Assembly: GCA_017936375.1 (NCBI GenBank) | Contig: JAGBFR010000025.1 | Coordinates: 22,718 to 86,717 of the forward strand | From: Clostridia bacterium | GTDB taxonomy: Bacteria > Bacillota > Clostridia > Christensenellales > Aristaeellaceae | Reading direction: 5' to 3' | Length of the DNA: 64,000 nucleotides | Part shown: one piece after another, positions 61,945-64,000 of the stretch | How the letters are laid out: each line of letters opens with the position of its first letter | Numbering within the stretch: the first letter of the stretch is position 1 | The notes under the pieces: model-generated | Seen by the model: only the letters and a program-made list of their open reading frames with translations | Database searches by the model: none | What the model was told of the DNA's origin: nothing | Position numbers and translations under genes: made by a program

Positions 61945-62448
61945 ATGAGTGACCTTTCGATTTACAAAAACGCCTATGAAGACGGCGTTTCGCTCATGGT
62001 TGAGCAATACAGTGGTATGCTGGTAGGACTCTGTACCCGACTTCTTCAGGATTACTATCTTGCGCAGGATGCTGTGCAGGAGACATTTCTGAAAGCCTAT
62101 CTGAAGCGCGACAGCTTCAGAGGCGAAAAGACGAGTAGCGAGAAAGCTTGGTTGATTTCGATTGCTGTAAACGTATGCCGTGATCAGCAGAGATCAAGGT
62201 GGTCGCGCATGATTGAAAGCAGGATCTCTGTGGATACGCTGAACATGGTGAGTATGGAAACGGCTGAAGATCAGGTACTGCTCAATGCGGTTGTCGATTC
62301 TCTGCCTGAGAAATACCGTAATGTGCTGTATATGTACTATTATCAGGACATGACGGCGCAGGAAATCGCATATGTGGTGAAAAAATCGACCTCGGTTGTT
62401 TATCGTCGAATCAGAGAAGCCAGACAAGTGCTGATGGAGCTTATGTAG
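61945..62448 (+). CDS. ECF-type RNA polymerase sigma factor
   Basis: This 167-residue protein has sigma region 2 (LCTRLLQDYYLAQDAVQETFLKAY) and region 4 (LPEKYRNVLYMYYYQDMTAQEIAYVVKKSTSVVYRRI). It is the last gene of the cargo operon. No anti-sigma gene follows; the only membrane or charged partners are the operon's own products. It could amplify transcription of the operon or of wall-stress genes; the target promoter is not known. Confidence 0.88.
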   Translation: MSDLSIYKNAYEDGVSLMVEQYSGMLVGLCTRLLQDYYLAQDAVQETFLKAYLKRDSFRGEKTSSEKAWLISIAVNVCRDQQRSRWSRMIESRISVDTLNMVSMETAEDQVLLNAVVDSLPEKYRNVLYMYYYQDMTAQEIAYVVKKSTSVVYRRIREARQVLMELM

Positions 62449-62836
62449 AACAAAGAGGATTTCTTGGATTTGAGTTCCTCGGCGTAGGCTTTCAACGCGA
62501 GACGACAATTCTCGTTCATGACAGATCAACATCTCATCTGCCCAGCGGCAGAAAAGAAAAAAACCGCTGCTGGGCAGACAACTTCTCATGCACAAATATA
62601 GTCAGCGGCGTTTTTGGTTTTCAAGACCGCCGTTTTTTGCTGTTATCAGATAAACAGATATGATTTGAATCTCATGAAGGCACGGCAGTCATTGAAAGGA
62701 TGCTGCTGTGCTTATGAGACGGAAATGCAAATTACAGGGGATTAAACCGCTAAAAAAAGTAAGGCTGCTAAAGCGGCTGAATATACCCATCTGTATGTAG
62801 TATACGATGAAATGAATCGGCGTCTGCATGCATATT

Positions 62837-62875
62837 GCACTCGATCTGCGTTGTTCAGATTGAGTGCTTTTTTAT
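62837..62875 (+). terminator. Terminator or attenuator before the 62947 gene
   Basis: GCACTCGATCTG (62837-62848) and CAGATTGAGTGC (62856-62867) pair with one mismatch and are followed by a run of T. Confidence 0.75.
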
Positions 62876-62900
62876 GTACTGTAAGATGCCGTTCTCCGCC

Positions 62901-62938
62901 CTTTTCCGTTCGGATTACTCACAAAAATCTGAACGGAG
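62901..62938 (+). promoter_or_regulatory. Leader hairpin overlapping the ribosome binding site of the 62947 gene
   Basis: TCCGTTCGGAT and ATCTGAACGGA pair with one mismatch around an AT-rich loop. The right arm runs into the GGAGGA ribosome binding site nine bases before ATG 62947, so folding would partly hide it. Translational control is inferred. Confidence 0.5.
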
Positions 62939-62946
62939 GAATCAGG

Positions 62947-63360
62947 ATGGAGATCACCATCAGCATGGACGGGCAGATCGTGTCCGTCGAAGTCAGCATT
63001 GAGGTATATGAATACCTTGATGCTGCTGACCGCAAGGAAGAAAACCTTGCGCATGAGCAGCGACGTCATTGGGATGCGCGCGAGTTTGACGAGTGCATCG
63101 TATTTGCAGAAGGACGCTCCTGCTATTGTCAATCGCCAGAGCAGATCATTCTGCGAAAGGAAACGATGCAGATGATTCAACAGGCTCTTGCGCTTTGCAC
63201 CGACTATCAACGCTGCCGTTTTCTGCTTTACGCCCTGGATGATATGAGCTGTGCGGAAATTGCTGCGCTGTACGGTTGCTCCAAAGCCAACGTACATGAA
63301 AGCATTCAGGCGGTAAGAAAAAAGTGCAAAAAATATTTTTCAAAACACCCTGACGATTGA
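62947..63360 (+). CDS. Sigma-70 region 4-like element regulator
   Basis: This 137-residue protein has no region 2. The C-terminal ALCTDYQRCRFLLYALDDMSCAEIAALYGCSKANVHESI is a sigma region 4 helix-turn-helix. The N-terminus (MEITISMDGQIVSVEVSIEVYEYLDAADRK) is the form seen in many ICE and mobilisable element regulators. It probably acts on element genes rather than as a full sigma factor. ATG 62947 follows GGAGGA. Confidence 0.8.
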   Translation: MEITISMDGQIVSVEVSIEVYEYLDAADRKEENLAHEQRRHWDAREFDECIVFAEGRSCYCQSPEQIILRKETMQMIQQALALCTDYQRCRFLLYALDDMSCAEIAALYGCSKANVHESIQAVRKKCKKYFSKHPDD

Positions 63361-63411
63361 CCTGTTTTGTGGCTATACGGTGAAGGGACTTTCCCTATCA
63401 CACGCCGGAAG

Positions 63412-63441
63412 GGGCAGACAGTTTTTGCTGTCTGCCCTTTC
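63412..63441 (+). terminator. Terminator-like hairpin between the two sigma-like genes
   Basis: GGGCAGACAG and CTGTCTGCCC form a perfect 10-base stem with a 6-base loop followed by TTTCT, 20 bases before the next start. Confidence 0.75.
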
Positions 63442-63460
63442 TGCGTTCAGGAGGATGACC

Positions 63461-63919
63461 ATGCCGCAGATCAATCTGAAAAAGTATTACTACTACCTGT
63501 ATCCCAAGGACACGTTCATCGAAGTGAGCGATGAAGTAGCTGAGGCGCTGCTGGCGCTGCATCGCGCGGAGGAAGCCCGAAACGGAAAGATCCGCTATCA
63601 TAAGGCGTACTACTCGCTTGACTGTGACGACGGAATCGAAAACCACATTCTGGATGAACCGGTTCCTTCGCCGGAACAGATTATGATGGAAAAGGAGGAA
63701 GAACGTTTGCGTCAGTTGATGTTTAAGCGTTTGCTCAAGGCGGTTGCCCGTCTGCCGCCCGCGCAGGCACGGCGGATTCATCAGCGCTATCTGCTGGGAA
63801 TGAGCGTAAAGGAGATCGCCCGTGCAGACGGCGTTGAGACGGGAACTGTTTATCAAACACTACGAAGCGGATTAAAGAGGCTGCAAAAATTTGATCGAAG
63901 AAAGGAAGAGTGGGCATGA
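63461..63919 (+). CDS. Second sigma-70 region 4-like element regulator
   Basis: This 152-residue protein starts MPQINLKKYYYYLYPKDTF, a start common in ICE-borne sigma-like proteins, and ends with a region 4 helix-turn-helix (RRIHQRYLLGMSVKEIARADGVETGTVYQTLRSGLKRL). ATG 63461 is preferred over ATG 63455, which abuts AGGAGG too closely. The stop overlaps the start of the next gene by four bases. Confidence 0.82.
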   Translation: MPQINLKKYYYYLYPKDTFIEVSDEVAEALLALHRAEEARNGKIRYHKAYYSLDCDDGIENHILDEPVPSPEQIMMEKEEERLRQLMFKRLLKAVARLPPAQARRIHQRYLLGMSVKEIARADGVETGTVYQTLRSGLKRLQKFDRRKEEWA

Positions 63920-64000
63920 GTCAACTGGACGAGCTGCGGGCTGAGCAGCAGAAGATTCAAACGCAAATTCAACAGCTTGAGAATCGCAATAAGATTCTGT
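63916..64000 (+). CDS. DUF3847-like protein, 5' end only
   Basis: The first 28 residues (MSQLDELRAEQQKIQTQIQQ and onward) are visible before the window ends. The Gln/Glu-rich coiled coil and its place directly behind a sigma-like gene fit the small DUF3847 proteins that precede relaxase genes in Firmicute elements. Its start overlaps the previous stop (ATGA). Confidence 0.6.
   Translation, partial: MSQLDELRAEQQKIQTQIQQLENRNKIL

Larger units (their letters stand above)
62449..62946. other. Intergenic region with several hairpins and no gene
   Basis: A CTGCCCAGC-rich imperfect inverted repeat lies at about 62537-62577 and a CGGCG/CGCCG hairpin with a T run at 62602-62638, likely ending the cargo operon. 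Nothing coding is recognised here. The 3' part holds the terminator and leader hairpin of the next gene. This could hold the right boundary of the cargo. Confidence 0.5.
31902..64000. mobile_element. Integrative conjugative element, left part (right end outside the window)
   Basis: From 31902 the gene content changes to plasmid-type partition genes, a replication initiator-like gene, a sortase with its adhesin, a PcfB-like relaxosome protein and a VirD4-type coupling protein, the usual early order of Firmicute ICEs. The end of the window carries sigma-like regulators and a DUF3847-like start, normally next to a relaxase. An inner Tn4451-type element interrupts the coupling gene. The exact left end is not defined; it should lie within 31902-32090, where unusual repeats occur. 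Confidence 0.75.

Overview
The window is about 64 kb from a fairly GC-rich Clostridia-type member of the Bacillota, probably an uncultured gut lineage. The evidence is consensus sigma-A promoters (TTGACA-like, 17-bp spacers), strong AAGGAGG ribosome binding sites with frequent TTG/GTG starts, a Bacillus-type PurR, an iron-sulfur scaffold/GGGtGRT gene pair and typical Firmicute conjugative-element genes. No rRNA or tRNA gene was seen, so a closer placement is inference.

Bases 1-24.6 kb are chromosomal housekeeping DNA: the end of a pseudouridine synthase gene, a zinc-ribbon/TM/repeat protein, NusG-II protein, acyltransferase, endonuclease IV, ketopantoate reductase family, asparaginase, murC, purR, pth, mfd, the small SRP RNA gene, deoB, an RluA-type synthase, an HD protein, an AEC transporter, an AAC(6')-like acetyltransferase, and a glnS-gltX pair on the minus strand.

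Bases 24.8-29.95 kb hold a type II CRISPR locus: a complete tracrRNA gene (minus strand), a full-length cas9, the C-terminal half of csn2 fused directly behind cas9, and an array of six 36-bp repeats with five 30-bp spacers. cas1, cas2 and the 5' half of csn2 are missing, although the tracrRNA, array promoter and leader-end motif remain. The locus looks competent for interference but not for local spacer acquisition. It is followed by the iron-sulfur scaffold/GGGtGRT pair.

From about 31.9 kb to the end the DNA is mobile. An integrative conjugative element (ICE) begins with parA-parB, a replication-initiator-like gene carrying in-gene iteron-like repeats, a class B sortase, a 2480-residue thioester/SpaA-repeat adhesin, a PcfB-like gene and a VirD4/TraG coupling gene. 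The coupling gene is cut after its Walker A motif by a second element of the Tn4451 type (large serine recombinase plus TnpV).

Behind this lies a lower-GC cargo region (47.6-62.5 kb). It holds an XRE regulator, an AgrC/AgrA-like two-component system transcribed leftward, and, divergently, a long rightward operon: a small charged protein, four tandem paralogues plus one distant relative of an unrecognised secreted family (mature start EYYTLPEIREQ), three other secreted proteins, an ABC exporter with two permeases and one ATPase, and an ECF-type sigma factor. Internal remnants show that this operon grew and shrank by duplication and deletion. It is the best candidate here for an undescribed system. 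The last kilobase carries two sigma-like regulators and the start of a DUF3847-type gene, usual neighbours of a relaxase.
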